NCBI RefSeq assembly: GCF_003464595.1
Contig: NZ_QRZF01000004.1
Coordinates: 186,001-250,000, forward strand
DNA: 64,000 nt
Origin: Bacteroides intestinalis
Lineage (GTDB): Bacteria; Bacteroidota; Bacteroidia; Bacteroidales; Bacteroidaceae
Direction of reading: 5' to 3'
The translations under genes were made by a program, and so were the position numbers. Shown in pieces: positions 53,935 through 62,777 of this stretch. Every line of letters begins with the position of its first letter. Positions within the stretch are counted from its first letter, which is position 1. The notes beneath the pieces are model-generated. The model ran no database searches. It was not told the origin of the DNA and saw only the letters and a list, made by a program, of their open reading frames with translations.

Positions 53935-53942
53935 CAAATATA
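53935..53942 (-). promoter_or_regulatory. -7 box of the mutA-mutB operon
   Basis: TATATTTG on the minus strand fits the consensus; CTTG lies 18 nt upstream. The start would be near 53928, ~63 nt before the mutA ATG. Confidence 0.55.
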
Positions 53943-54143
53943 CTCAATAACTTAATAACACAAGGTTTTTTAAGTAAAATTCGCATGGAGAAATGACATT
54001 CTGCAAGTATGATTTTCGTATGTGTATGCATGATTGCAAAGTACACCTTACATTTTAGAGTATAAACTAATATTCCTGCATACTACCTAATTATCTTCTA
54101 ACACCTCTACCTATACCCCAAAAGAAAAACTCCAGCAAACCCT
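53943..54143. other. Divergent spacer without a recognised element
   Basis: About 200 bp between the mutA promoter and the transporter promoter. It is AT-rich, with no ORF, no phased array and no cobalamin-riboswitch-like box that I could recognise. Confidence 0.55.
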
Positions 54144-54174
54144 TTGCCACATCCCTTTTAATGCCTACCTTTGC
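54144..54174 (+). promoter_or_regulatory. Consensus promoter of the YidE-like transporter gene
   Basis: TTTG at 54144-54147 and TACCTTTG at 54167-54174 are 19 nt apart, a full match to the Bacteroides promoter. The TSS lies near 54181, with a ~38-nt leader. Confidence 0.85.
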
Positions 54175-54218
54175 GCGAAAATTCAATAAGTAAATAAAAA
54201 AGTTAGACAAAAGTAACT

Positions 54219-55880
54219 ATGGATTGGTTAGAGAGTTTGTTATGGGACCCTGCCTCCGTCGCCCATATCGTATGCTTGTATGCATTCGTAATATCTGTCG
54301 GCGTGCTTTTGGGTAAGATTAAATTTTTCGGGATATCATTGGGTGTCACATTTGTACTCTTCACTGGTATTCTGATGGGACATTTCGGTTTTACGGGTGA
54401 GACACACATTTTGCACTTCATCCGCGAATTCGGATTAATTTTATTTGTATTCTGTATCGGTCTACAAGTAGGGCCGTCGTTCTTCTCCTCTTTTAAGAAA
54501 GGTGGAATGACACTGAACATGCTTGCAGTAGGTATTGTGGTACTGAATATTGCAGTAGCTCTGGGTATTTATTTCATCGACGGGGGAATCGATCTTCCCA
54601 TGATGGTAGGTATTCTCTACGGTGCTGTTACCAATACTCCGGGTTTGGGTGCCGCACAGGAAGCCTTGAATCAGTTGAACTACACGGGCGATCCTATCGC
54701 ACTGGGATATGCCTGCGCTTACCCGCTTGGTGTTGTCGGTATCATTGGTTCCATCATTGCCATCCGCTACATCTGCCGGGTGAACCTGAAAAAAGAAGAA
54801 GATGAACTGGCCGTTCAGACTTCTGATATGAAGCACATGCCCCACATGTTGCACCTGGAAGTCCGCAACGAATCTATTGACGGAAAAAAACTCATCCAGA
54901 TCAAAGAGTTTATGGGACGTCCTTTTGTATGCTCACGTATCCGTCACGAGGGACATGTCAGCATCCCCAACCAAGATACGGAATTTCATATCGGCGACCA
55001 GGTATTTATTGTATGTTCCGAAGAAGATGCTGAAGCAGTAACCGCTTTCATCGGTAAAGAAATTCAGGTGGACTGGGAAAAACAAGACATGCCGATGGTT
55101 TCACGCCGTATATTGGTGACAAAATCCGAAATCAATGGTAAAAAATTAGGTAGCCTCCATTTCCGTAGTATGTACGGAGTAAACGTAACCCGTATCAACC
55201 GTTCCGGTATGGACTTGTTTGCTGATCCGAACCTGATACTACAGGTAGGTGACCGTGTAATGGTCGTTGGCCAGCAAGATGCCGTAGAGCGTGTTGCTGG
55301 AGTACTGGGTAATCAACTGAAACGTCTGGATACGCCTAATATTGTGACTATCTTCGTGGGTATCTTCCTGGGTATCCTGTTGGGTAGTCTTCCTATCGCT
55401 TTCCCGGGTATACCGACTCCGGTCAAACTCGGTCTGGCAGGTGGTCCGCTGGTAGTGGCTATTCTTATCGGCCGCTTCGGCCATAAGCTGAAACTGGTGA
55501 CTTATACAACCATGAGTGCCAACCTGATGCTGCGTGAAATCGGTATCGTACTCTTCCTTGCCAGCGTAGGCATCGAAGCCGGTGCTCACTTCGTAGAAAC
55601 AGTGGTAGAAGGTTCCGGTTTGCTTTATGTAGGCTATGGTTTCCTGATCACTGTTATTCCTTTGCTGATTATCGGTATGATTGCCCGCTTCTACTGCAAA
55701 GTGAATTACTTTACCCTGATGGGATTGATTGCCGGTAGCAACACAGACCCTCCTGCATTAGCTTATGCTAACCAGGCATCCGGCAATGATGCTCCGGCAG
55801 TAGGTTACTCTACTGTTTATCCGTTGACAATGTTCCTGCGTATTCTGGCAGGCCAGATGATATTGTTGACAATGATGTAA
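54219..55880 (+). CDS. YidE/YbjL-type (aspartate-alanine exchanger family) transporter
   Basis: A 553-residue inner-membrane protein of the AAE transporter family. Two halves of ~5 hydrophobic helices each (residues ~12-185 and ~375-553) contain the duplicated signatures [17 protein letters not shown] and [18 protein letters not shown]. Between them are two cytoplasmic TrkA_C (RCK_C) domains (about 200-285 and 290-370: [19 protein letters not shown]), which usually bind a small regulatory ligand. The symmetric NTP-GLGA / NTDPPALA motifs are the expected substrate-binding repeats. Substrate is unknown for YidE-like members; dicarboxylate or amino-acid exchange is a family-level guess. Monocistronic, with its own promoter and terminator. 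Confidence 0.88.
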   Translation: MDWLESLLWDPASVAHIVCLYAFVISVGVLLGKIKFFGISLGVTFVLFTGILMGHFGFTGETHILHFIREFGLILFVFCIGLQVGPSFFSSFKKGGMTLNMLAVGIVVLNIAVALGIYFIDGGIDLPMMVGILYGAVTNTPGLGAAQEALNQLNYTGDPIALGYACAYPLGVVGIIGSIIAIRYICRVNLKKEEDELAVQTSDMKHMPHMLHLEVRNESIDGKKLIQIKEFMGRPFVCSRIRHEGHVSIPNQDTEFHIGDQVFIVCSEEDAEAVTAFIGKEIQVDWEKQDMPMVSRRILVTKSEINGKKLGSLHFRSMYGVNVTRINRSGMDLFADPNLILQVGDRVMVVGQQDAVERVAGVLGNQLKRLDTPNIVTIFVGIFLGILLGSLPIAFPGIPTPVKLGLAGGPLVVAILIGRFGHKLKLVTYTTMSANLMLREIGIVLFLASVGIEAGAHFVETVVEGSGLLYVGYGFLITVIPLLIIGMIARFYCKVNYFTLMGLIAGSNTDPPALAYANQASGNDAPAVGYSTVYPLTMFLRILAGQMILLTMM

Positions 55881-55898
55881 TGTCAGATGATATAAAAG

Positions 55899-55936
55899 AA
55901 AAGAGGGACTACGCAGTTGTAATCTCTCTTTTTTTT
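55899..55936 (+). terminator. Terminator after the transporter gene
   Basis: AAAAGAGGGA pairs with TCTCTCTTTT (G-U allowed), extended by CTAC/GTAA, and is followed by TTTTTTGTTC. It lies 20 nt past the stop codon. Confidence 0.8.
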
Positions 55937-55966
55937 GTTCTGTTTTTCCCCTTCATATTACCAAAA

Positions 55967-56054
55967 CCGTATCTTCTCCGTACTTGCTCCGTGTCTATAC
56001 ACTTGGACTTGGTATGGAGTTGGTATGGACCAGATACGGAGAGGGTATGGCCCG
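55967..56054. repeat. 11-nt phased array, CCGTA units then GGTAT units
   Basis: Eight 11-nt units share one register: CCGTATCTTCT (55967), CCGTACTTGCT (55978), CCGTGTCTATA (55989), a weak unit (56000), GGTATGGAGTT (56011), GGTATGGACCA (56022), GATACGGAGAG (56033) and GGTATGGCCCG (56044). The first block is approximately the reverse complement of the second. It lies between the transporter terminator and the 3' end of the convergent cytidylate-kinase-like gene. Confidence 0.85.
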
Positions 56055-56073
56055 GGTTATAAATTGTTCCGTT

Positions 56074-56700
56074 TCACTTTATTTTAAGTTTCACAAAATC
56101 TTCTATAAAATCGATAGTCTTTTCAATCCCCAGCACAGAAGAGTCAATGCACAGATGATAGGTTGCCGCAGCTCCCCACGTCTTGTAGCTATAATAGTTA
56201 TAATATTCCGAACGTTTTTTATCAGCCTTATTCATCATATTTTCTGCTTCTTCTTCTGTAACATGATGTGAAGCGCACAGACGGGCAACGCGTGCTTCAT
56301 GCGAAGCGGAAATAAAGATATTGGCACAACGGGGATGATCACGCAGGATATAATCGGCACAACGGCCTACAAAAAGACAGGATTTCTCTGCGGCTAACTG
56401 GCGGATTACATCGCTCTGCACCTTGAAAAGTGCATCGTTACTGAGGCAATTCTGAGTTGGTAAAGCACCATCTCCCACAAAAGGGAAACGCATACCAAAG
56501 AGTCCGCCGATAATCCCTTGCGAGGCGCGTTCATCGGCCTTCTCAAAGAACTCACGACACAGACCGCTTTCCTTGGAAGCCAGAGTTATTAACTCCTTGT
56601 CATAGAAATCGATACCCAGACGGGCTGCCAACTTCTCCCCTATCTCCTTTCCGCCACTTCCCAATTGGCGACCGATGTTCACAACGAATTTCTTATTCAT
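56074..56700 (-). CDS. Cytidylate kinase-like family protein
   Basis: A 208-residue cytoplasmic P-loop protein of the cytidylate_kin2 family. The P-loop is GRQLGSGGKEIGEKLA at residues 10-25, near MNKKFVVNI. Downstream are FVGRCADYILRDHP (the LID/NMP-binding area) and a Tyr-rich RSEYYNYYSYKTWG stretch typical of this family. Classical Cmk is normally a different gene, and this family's substrate is not established, so nucleotide phosphorylation is a family inference. Monocistronic and convergent with the transporter gene across an 11-nt phased array. Confidence 0.83.
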   Translation of the reverse strand: MNKKFVVNIGRQLGSGGKEIGEKLAARLGIDFYDKELITLASKESGLCREFFEKADERASQGIIGGLFGMRFPFVGDGALPTQNCLSNDALFKVQSDVIRQLAAEKSCLFVGRCADYILRDHPRCANIFISASHEARVARLCASHHVTEEEAENMMNKADKKRSEYYNYYSYKTWGAAATYHLCIDSSVLGIEKTIDFIEDFVKLKIK

Positions 56701-56825
56701 AGCTTCAATCTAAATATTGGTTTACTAATAGCAAAAGTAAGGATTTATAGGAAAGAAACAAAAAAATAATCTATACTAATTTTCCGGCTATAACTAACTT
56801 TATCACGAACCGCATGTTTTTCACT

Positions 56826-58178
56826 CTATCCTTCGCCTCTTTTAAATTTACGGAACTGCCCAACCAGCATCACCATTGCCACCAAGCTGGCAAGTAAATC
56901 GGAAACCGGCATACTATACCAAACACCGGCCGCACCGAAAAAATGAGGCAGGATTATCAGCGCCGGAAGCAAGAAAAGCATCTGACGGGTAAGAGACAAA
57001 AAGATAGCTTTACTCGCCATCCCGATACTCTGAAAGAAATTCGACGTCACCATCTGGAAACCGATTATCGGGAAGAACATCACTACCACACGCAGTCCAC
57101 GTGCCGAAATAGCTATCAATTCTTCGTCAGAAGTAAATATGGAAACCACCAAATCGGGTATAATCATCCCCATCAGGAAACCGGATGTGGTGACAACCGT
57201 AGCAAAAATTATAGTCAGTTTCAACACCCGCGAGACACGAGCATATTGCTGCGCACCAAAGTTATATCCGGCAATAGGCTGCATGCCCTGATTCAATCCC
57301 ATCACGATCATTACGAATATAAACACCAAGCGGTTAACAATGCCGAATGCACCGATAGACAAGTCTCCACCGTAACGCTTCAGCCCCTGATTAATGACAA
57401 TTACAATAAAGCACGCTGCCAGATTCATCAGGAAAGGAGACATACCGATAGTAAGCGAATCCATCACAATCTTACGGCGCAGGCGGAATATGCCGCGATG
57501 GAAATGGAGCAGTTCGTCTTTGTTGCTGAATATCTTGAATTGCCACAGCAGCGAAATAACCTGCGCAATGATGGTGGCAATAGCAGCTCCACGGATACCC
57601 CAGCCGAAACCGTAAATAAATAAAGGGTCAAGTATCGTATTGATGACTACTGTAGCGATAGTGGCGTACATTGCCTTTTGCGGATGTCCGGAAGAACGTA
57701 GGACAGCATTTAAGCCAAGATAAAGATGGGTGACAACATTGCCCAGCAAAATAATCTGCATGTATTCACGGGCGTACTTCACCGTTTCATCGCTACCGCC
57801 AAAGAAGTAAAGGATAGGATCGAGGAATATCATCGTTACGACCGTAAATGTCAATCCCAGCACGATATTCAGCACCAGTACATTACCCAAGATCCGTTGG
57901 GCTGTATCGTAATCTTTTTGTCCCAGTTTAACCGATACCAATGTGGAAGCTCCCACTCCTACCAACGAACCGAATGCAGCAGCAAGATTCATCAGGGGAA
58001 AAGTAAGCGCCAATCCCGAAATAGCCATTGTGCCTACTCCGTGACCGATAAAAATGCTATCCACCATATTATATAAAGAAGATGCCGTCATGGCGATAAT
58101 CGCCGGTACGGCATATTGCATCAGTAGCTTTCCAATCTTTTCTGTTCCCAACGCTGTGGGTGCCTTTTGTCCTGTCAT
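56826..58178 (-). CDS. MATE family efflux transporter
   Basis: A 450-residue, ~12-helix inner-membrane antiporter of the MATE (MatE/NorM/DinF) superfamily exporting cationic compounds or drugs with Na+ or H+. Two MatE repeats (about 18-180 and 240-400) are visible: MTASSLYNMVDSIFIGHGVG and GALGIVN-like FGIVNRLVFIFVMIV / GMQPIAGYNFGAQQYARV. The start at 58178 (MTGQKAPTALGTEKIG) agrees with the -7 box only 28 nt upstream. A longer in-frame reading would begin upstream of that promoter. Single gene with no resistance regulator beside it, so its substrate is unknown. Confidence 0.92.
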   Translation of the reverse strand: MTGQKAPTALGTEKIGKLLMQYAVPAIIAMTASSLYNMVDSIFIGHGVGTMAISGLALTFPLMNLAAAFGSLVGVGASTLVSVKLGQKDYDTAQRILGNVLVLNIVLGLTFTVVTMIFLDPILYFFGGSDETVKYAREYMQIILLGNVVTHLYLGLNAVLRSSGHPQKAMYATIATVVINTILDPLFIYGFGWGIRGAAIATIIAQVISLLWQFKIFSNKDELLHFHRGIFRLRRKIVMDSLTIGMSPFLMNLAACFIVIVINQGLKRYGGDLSIGAFGIVNRLVFIFVMIVMGLNQGMQPIAGYNFGAQQYARVSRVLKLTIIFATVVTTSGFLMGMIIPDLVVSIFTSDEELIAISARGLRVVVMFFPIIGFQMVTSNFFQSIGMASKAIFLSLTRQMLFLLPALIILPHFFGAAGVWYSMPVSDLLASLVAMVMLVGQFRKFKRGEG

Positions 58179-58205
58179 AATACCTATTTCCTTTATTTTG
58201 GGGTG

Positions 58206-58237
58206 CAAAGGTACTGATTTTCCCATAAGCAAACAAG
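58206..58237 (-). promoter_or_regulatory. Promoter of the MATE gene
   Basis: TACCTTTG (minus, 58213-58206) is a perfect -7 box; CTTG lies 20 nt upstream. This fixes the start codon at 58178 rather than further upstream. Confidence 0.65.
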
Positions 58238-58365
58238 AAAAGGAGAACAAAGAGATTATCGCTACTTCAAAGAGAAATTCATTCACTCCATTGAGAATGT
58301 ACACGTTGACTTTAAACTTTTCCTAATTCTCCCCTTCTTCATGCCATTATATGAAAAATGTTTCG

Positions 58366-58373
58366 TATTTTTG
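58366..58373 (+). promoter_or_regulatory. -7 box of lysS
   Basis: TATTTTTG fits TAnnTTTG; initiation near 58380 rules out the in-frame ATG at 58351. Start codons at 58390 and 58402 remain possible. Confidence 0.6.
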
Positions 58374-58401
58374 CTCCCAAATTGTGTTAATGTACAACGA
58401 A

Positions 58402-60132
58402 ATGAATGTATTAGAACTAAGTGAACAGGAAATCATTCGACGTAATAGTATGAATGAACTTCGCGCGATGGGCATCGAACCCTATCCCGCTGCAGAGTAT
58501 GTAACCAATGCTTTCTCTACAGATATAAAAGCGGAATTTAAAGATGACGCAGAACCTCGCAAGGTATCCGTAGCCGGACGTATGATGACGCGCCGGGTAA
58601 TGGGTAAGGCTTCGTTCGTTGAATTGCAGGACTCCAAAGGTCGCATTCAGGTGTATATCACTCGCGACGATATCTGTCCGGGAGAAGACAAGGAACTCTA
58701 CAATACTGTATTTAAACGCCTGCTCGACTTAGGCGACTTCATTGGAATCGAAGGTTTTGTTTTCCGTACTCAGATGGGCGAAATCAGTATCCACGCCCAG
58801 AAGTTGACCGTACTGGCAAAATCCATCAAGCCACTGCCTATCGTAAAATACAAAGACGGTATAGCTTATGACTCTTTTGAAGATCCAGAACTGCGTTATC
58901 GCCAACGTTACGTCGACCTTATTGTAAACGACGGCGTAAAAGATACATTCTTAAAACGTGCCACTGTCATTAAGACCATGCGTGCCGTACTGGATGAAGC
59001 CGGCTATACCGAAGTGGAAACTCCCATTCTGCAATCTATAGCAGGTGGAGCAAGTGCCCGCCCGTTCATTACCCACCACAACTCACTGAATATCGACCTG
59101 TATCTGCGTATCGCTACCGAGCTTTACCTGAAACGTCTGATTGTAGGTGGTTTTGAGGGTGTTTATGAAATCGGCAAGAACTTCCGTAACGAAGGTATGG
59201 ACAAGAACCATAATCCGGAGTTCACCTGTATGGAGCTTTACGTACAATATAAGGATTACAATTGGATGATGAATTTTACCGAAAAATTGCTGGAACGTAT
59301 CTGCATTGCTGTAAATGGCAGCGAAGAGACTACCATCGACGGTAAGACTATCAGTTTCAAGGCACCATACCGCCGCTTGCCTATCCTGGATGCTATCAAG
59401 GAGAAAACCGGTTACGACCTCAATGGCAAGAGTGAAGAAGAAATCCGCCAGATCTGTAAAGAGCTGAAGATGGAGATTGATGACACCATGGGCAAGGGTA
59501 AGCTGATAGATGAAATATTCGGTGAATTCTGTGAAGGAACCTTCATCCAACCGACATTCATCACTGACTATCCTGTTGAAATGAGTCCGTTGACCAAGAT
59601 GCACCGTAGCAAACCGGGTCTGACTGAACGTTTTGAGTTGATGGTGAATGGTAAGGAACTTGCCAATGCTTACAGTGAGTTGAATGATCCCATCGATCAG
59701 GAAGAACGTTTCAAAGATCAGTTACGCCTGAGCGAAAAGGGTGACGATGAAGCAATGTTCATCGACCAGGATTTCCTGCGTGCCCTGCAGTTCGGTATGC
59801 CTCCTACATCTGGTATCGGTATAGGTATCGACCGTCTTACTATGCTGATGACAGGTAAATCATACATTCAGGAAGTGCTGTTCTTCCCGCAAATGCGTCC
59901 CGAGAAGGTTATCCCAAAAGATGCTCCTGCCAAATATATGGAACTGGGCATTGCCGAAGACTGGGTACCCGTTATCCAGAAAGCCGGCTACAACACAATA
60001 GAAGACATGAAAGGTGTAAATCCGCAAAAGTTGCATCAGGACATTTGCGGTATCAACAAGAAATACAAATTGGAACTGACCAACCCGTCTGTAAATGACG
60101 TTGCTGATTGGATCAGCAAAATTAAAAATTAA
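58402..60132 (+). CDS. lysS: Lysyl-tRNA synthetase (class II)
   Basis: A 576-residue class IIb aminoacyl-tRNA synthetase. The N-terminal OB-fold anticodon-binding domain (about 55-165: VSVAGRMMTRRVMGKASFVE) is followed by the catalytic core. Motif 1 lies around RATVIKTMRAVLDEAGYTEV, motif 2 is FRNEGMDKNHNPEFTCMELY, and motif 3 is GMPPTSGIGIGIDRLTMLM. About 70 extra C-terminal residues (EDWVPVIQKAGYNTIEDMKG then VNDVADWISKIKN) form a small helical extension that I associate with Bacteroidetes enzymes. The start is MNVLELSEQEIIRR at 58402; ATG 58390 would add four residues. Followed by gpsA after a repeat-flanked terminator. Confidence 0.96.
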   Translation: MNVLELSEQEIIRRNSMNELRAMGIEPYPAAEYVTNAFSTDIKAEFKDDAEPRKVSVAGRMMTRRVMGKASFVELQDSKGRIQVYITRDDICPGEDKELYNTVFKRLLDLGDFIGIEGFVFRTQMGEISIHAQKLTVLAKSIKPLPIVKYKDGIAYDSFEDPELRYRQRYVDLIVNDGVKDTFLKRATVIKTMRAVLDEAGYTEVETPILQSIAGGASARPFITHHNSLNIDLYLRIATELYLKRLIVGGFEGVYEIGKNFRNEGMDKNHNPEFTCMELYVQYKDYNWMMNFTEKLLERICIAVNGSEETTIDGKTISFKAPYRRLPILDAIKEKTGYDLNGKSEEEIRQICKELKMEIDDTMGKGKLIDEIFGEFCEGTFIQPTFITDYPVEMSPLTKMHRSKPGLTERFELMVNGKELANAYSELNDPIDQEERFKDQLRLSEKGDDEAMFIDQDFLRALQFGMPPTSGIGIGIDRLTMLMTGKSYIQEVLFFPQMRPEKVIPKDAPAKYMELGIAEDWVPVIQKAGYNTIEDMKGVNPQKLHQDICGINKKYKLELTNPSVNDVADWISKIKN

Positions 60133-60229
60133 AGAATTAAAAATTAAATAAGTGAGATTAAAGATCGAACGGGGGAAAGGAACTTCTTTCCTTTTCCCCT
60201 TTTAATTTTTAATTATTAATTATTAATTT
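60121..60229. repeat. Heptad A/T array flanking the lysS terminator
   Basis: ATTAAAA-type units start at 60121, 60128, 60136 and 60143 on one side. TTAATTT-type units, with AAT at 60204, 60211, 60218 and 60225, lie on the other and are exactly 7 apart. They are complementary and enclose the GC-richer terminator hairpin. The last codons of lysS (ISKIKN) are encoded within the first arm. Confidence 0.7.
60171..60204 (+). terminator. Intrinsic terminator of lysS
   Basis: GGGGGAAAGGAA (60171-60182) pairs with TTCCTTTTCCCC (60188-60199) over 12 bp with one G-U, a CTTCT loop and TTTTAATTTTT behind. It suggests gpsA needs its own promoter or readthrough. Confidence 0.88.
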
Positions 60230-60233
60230 CGAT

Positions 60234-61229
60234 ATGAAACTACCCGGAAAGATAGCCATAATGGGCGGAGGAAGCTGGGCTACAGCCATTGCAAAAATGG
60301 TACTTGCTCAGGCTGAGTCGATTAACTGGTATATGCGACGAGATGATCGTATTACTGATTTTAAACGACTGGGCCATAACCCTGCCTACCTGACGGGCGT
60401 CAAATTTGACATGAAGCGTATCAATTTTTCCTCTAACATCAACGATGTAGTGAAAGAGTCTGATACGCTGATATTTGTCACCCCTTCCCCTTATCTCAAA
60501 GCTCACTTAAAGAAACTGAAAACGCGGATACGGGATAAATTCATCATCACTGCTATTAAAGGAATCGTACCCGATGACAATCTGATCGTATCGGAGTACT
60601 TCACAAAAGAATATGGCGTTCCACCTGAAAATATTGCTGTATTGGCAGGTCCCTGCCATGCGGAAGAAGTAGCCCTGGAACGTCTCTCTTATCTCACCAT
60701 TGCTTGCCCTGACACAGATAAAGCATGTACCATCGCCCGTCGTCTGGCCAGTTCATTCATTAAAACATCTGTCAGCAATGACGTAGCCGGTATAGAATAC
60801 AGTTCTGTACTGAAAAACGTGTACGCCATTGCCGCAGGTATTTGCAGTGGTCTGAAATATGGTGATAACTTCCAGGCAGTATTGATATCCAATGCCGTAC
60901 AGGAAATGAATCGTTTTCTGCAAACTGTACATCCGTTAAACAGAAACGTGAATGATTCTGTTTATTTAGGTGACTTGCTGGTGACAGGATATTCTAATTT
61001 CAGCCGTAACCGTACATTTGGTACAATGATCGGTAAGGGATACTCTGTGAAAAGTGCGCAGATAGAAATGGAGATGATTGCCGAAGGATACTACGGTACA
61101 AAGTGTATCAAGGAAATCAACAAACATCACCATGTCAATATGCCGATACTGGATGCTGTCTATAACATCTTGTACGAACGTATTTCACCGATGATAGAGA
61201 TCAAGTTGCTGACTGACTCGCTCAGATAG
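60234..61229 (+). CDS. gpsA: Glycerol-3-phosphate dehydrogenase [NAD(P)+]
   Basis: A 331-residue cytoplasmic enzyme reducing dihydroxyacetone phosphate to sn-glycerol-3-phosphate for phospholipid synthesis. The N-terminal Rossmann motif is IMGGGSWATAIAKM (residues 9-22). The substrate domain carries AIKGIVPD, LAGPCHAEEVALE, the catalytic-Lys region SSVLKNVYAIAAGICSGLKYG and a GDLLVTGYSNFSRNRTFG loop. Length is normal. It lies between lysS and pgi on the same strand. Confidence 0.96.
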   Translation: MKLPGKIAIMGGGSWATAIAKMVLAQAESINWYMRRDDRITDFKRLGHNPAYLTGVKFDMKRINFSSNINDVVKESDTLIFVTPSPYLKAHLKKLKTRIRDKFIITAIKGIVPDDNLIVSEYFTKEYGVPPENIAVLAGPCHAEEVALERLSYLTIACPDTDKACTIARRLASSFIKTSVSNDVAGIEYSSVLKNVYAIAAGICSGLKYGDNFQAVLISNAVQEMNRFLQTVHPLNRNVNDSVYLGDLLVTGYSNFSRNRTFGTMIGKGYSVKSAQIEMEMIAEGYYGTKCIKEINKHHHVNMPILDAVYNILYERISPMIEIKLLTDSLR

Positions 61230-61338
61230 AAGTATAATAAACAACATACAATAAACATCTTTTAAACCAAAAGTAACTCAATTCCCCCTTTCCCATGAGA
61301 AAGGGATGAGAGGAGAGGCTTTTAAAACCTAGAATAAT

Positions 61339-62676
61339 ATGATTAGTTTGAACATCGAAAAGACTTTTGGATTTATCTCCAAAGCATCTGTTGCTGCTTA
61401 CGAAGCTCAGGTAAAGGCTGCGCAGGAAGCATTGGAAAACGGTACCGGAAAAGGAAATGACTTCCTGGGCTGGTTGCACCTCCCTTCATCTATCAGTCAA
61501 GAGCATCTGGCCGACCTGAAAGCTACTGCACAGGTTATGCGCGACAATTGCGATGTAGTAATCGTTGCCGGTATCGGCGGAAGCTACCTCGGCGCACGTG
61601 CAGTTATCGAGGCTTTATCAAACAGTTTCACCTGGTTACAGGAAAAGAAAACTGCGCCTGTCATGATCTATGCAGGACACAATATCAGCGAAGATTATTT
61701 ATATGAACTGACTGAATTCCTGAAAGACAAGAAATTCGGTGTCATCAATATCTCCAAATCAGGAACTACTACCGAAACAGCTCTTGCTTTCCGCCTGCTG
61801 AAAAAGCAATGCGAAGACCAACGCGGTAAGGATATGGCAAAGAAAGTAATCGTTGCCATCACGGATGCAAAGAAAGGCGCTGCTCGCATTACAGCCGATA
61901 AAGAAGGTTACAAATCATTCATCATCCCCGATAACGTAGGAGGACGTTTCTCCGTACTGACTCCGGTAGGTTTGTTGCCGATTGCAATAGCTGGCTTCGA
62001 CATCGAAAAATTGGTCGCTGGTGCTGCGGATATGGAAAAGGCTTGCGGAGTAAATGTTCCGTTTGCAGAAAACTTGGCTGCACAATATGCTGCTACTCGT
62101 AACGAGTTGTACAAGAATGGCAAGAAGATTGAAATTCTTGTGAACTTCTGTCCGAAACTACATTATGTAAGCGAATGGTGGAAACAACTTTACGGAGAAT
62201 CGGAAGGTAAGGAAAATAAAGGTATTTTCCCGGCTGCTGTAGACTTCTCTACTGACCTGCACTCCATGGGACAATGGATTCAGGAAGGCGAACGCACTAT
62301 CTTTGAAACTGTAATCTCTGTAGAGAAAGTAGACCACAAATTGGAAGTACCTTCTGATGAAGCAAACCTGGACGGCCTGAACTTCCTGGCAGGTAAGCGT
62401 GTGGACGAAGTAAACAAGATGGCCGAACTGGGTACTCAGTTGGCTCACGTAGACGGTGGTGTGCCTAATATGCGTATCATTATCGAGAAACTGGACGAAT
62501 ATAACATCGGTCAGTTGCTTTATTTCTTTGAAATCGGTTGTGGTATCAGCGGTTATCTGCTGGGCGTTAATCCATTTAACCAACCGGGTGTAGAAGCATA
62601 CAAGAAGAATATGTTCGCGCTGCTGAACAAACCGGGATACGAAGAAGAGTCAAAAGCTATCCAGGCAAAACTCTAA
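61339..62676 (+). CDS. pgi: Glucose-6-phosphate isomerase
   Basis: A 445-residue phosphoglucose isomerase of the shorter bacterial type, interconverting glucose-6-P and fructose-6-P. Two SIS subdomains are visible: [21 protein letters not shown] and [19 protein letters not shown] form the sugar-phosphate loop. [15 protein letters not shown] contains the catalytic His region, with the Glu in [22 protein letters not shown] and a [14 protein letters not shown] segment. Separated from gpsA by 109 bp that contain a small CCCTTTCCC..GGGAAAGGG-like hairpin; a strong terminator follows. Confidence 0.96.
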   Translation: MISLNIEKTFGFISKASVAAYEAQVKAAQEALENGTGKGNDFLGWLHLPSSISQEHLADLKATAQVMRDNCDVVIVAGIGGSYLGARAVIEALSNSFTWLQEKKTAPVMIYAGHNISEDYLYELTEFLKDKKFGVINISKSGTTTETALAFRLLKKQCEDQRGKDMAKKVIVAITDAKKGAARITADKEGYKSFIIPDNVGGRFSVLTPVGLLPIAIAGFDIEKLVAGAADMEKACGVNVPFAENLAAQYAATRNELYKNGKKIEILVNFCPKLHYVSEWWKQLYGESEGKENKGIFPAAVDFSTDLHSMGQWIQEGERTIFETVISVEKVDHKLEVPSDEANLDGLNFLAGKRVDEVNKMAELGTQLAHVDGGVPNMRIIIEKLDEYNIGQLLYFFEIGCGISGYLLGVNPFNQPGVEAYKKNMFALLNKPGYEEESKAIQAKL

Positions 62677-62702
62677 AAAGGAGTAAGCTAAACACAGATA
62701 GA

Positions 62703-62743
62703 CGGGGTGTGAATGATTAAACTCATTCGCACCTCGTTTTTTT
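62703..62743 (+). terminator. Intrinsic terminator of pgi
   Basis: CGGGGTGTGAATGA (62703-62716) pairs with TCATTCGCACCTCG (62723-62736), with G-U pairs, and is followed by seven T residues. It lies directly before the promoter of the HAD gene. Confidence 0.88.
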
Positions 62744-62747
62744 ATTG

Positions 62748-62755
62748 TATCTTTG
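62748..62755 (+). promoter_or_regulatory. -7 box of the HAD phosphatase gene
   Basis: TATCTTTG fits the consensus; it overlaps the upstream in-frame ATG-less extension and implies translation from ATG 62778. No clear -33 box. Confidence 0.55.
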
Positions 62756-62777
62756 CAGCCACAAAACAATAGGTATT

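Noticed and set aside
53866..54143. Cobalamin riboswitch upstream of the mutase operon
   Set aside because: Expected for a B12-dependent enzyme in principle, but no B12-box-like sequence or multi-stem fold could be recognised and a promoter lies close to the start codon.
55880..56062. 60-codon plus-strand frame starting in the stop codon of the YidE-like gene
   Set aside because: It runs through the intrinsic terminator and the 11-nt phased array; composition is dictated by the repeats and no protein feature is visible.
58179..58304. 42-residue N-terminal extension of the MATE exporter
   Set aside because: A perfect -7 box at 58206-58213 would lie inside the extension; the ATG at 58178 fits both promoter and family.
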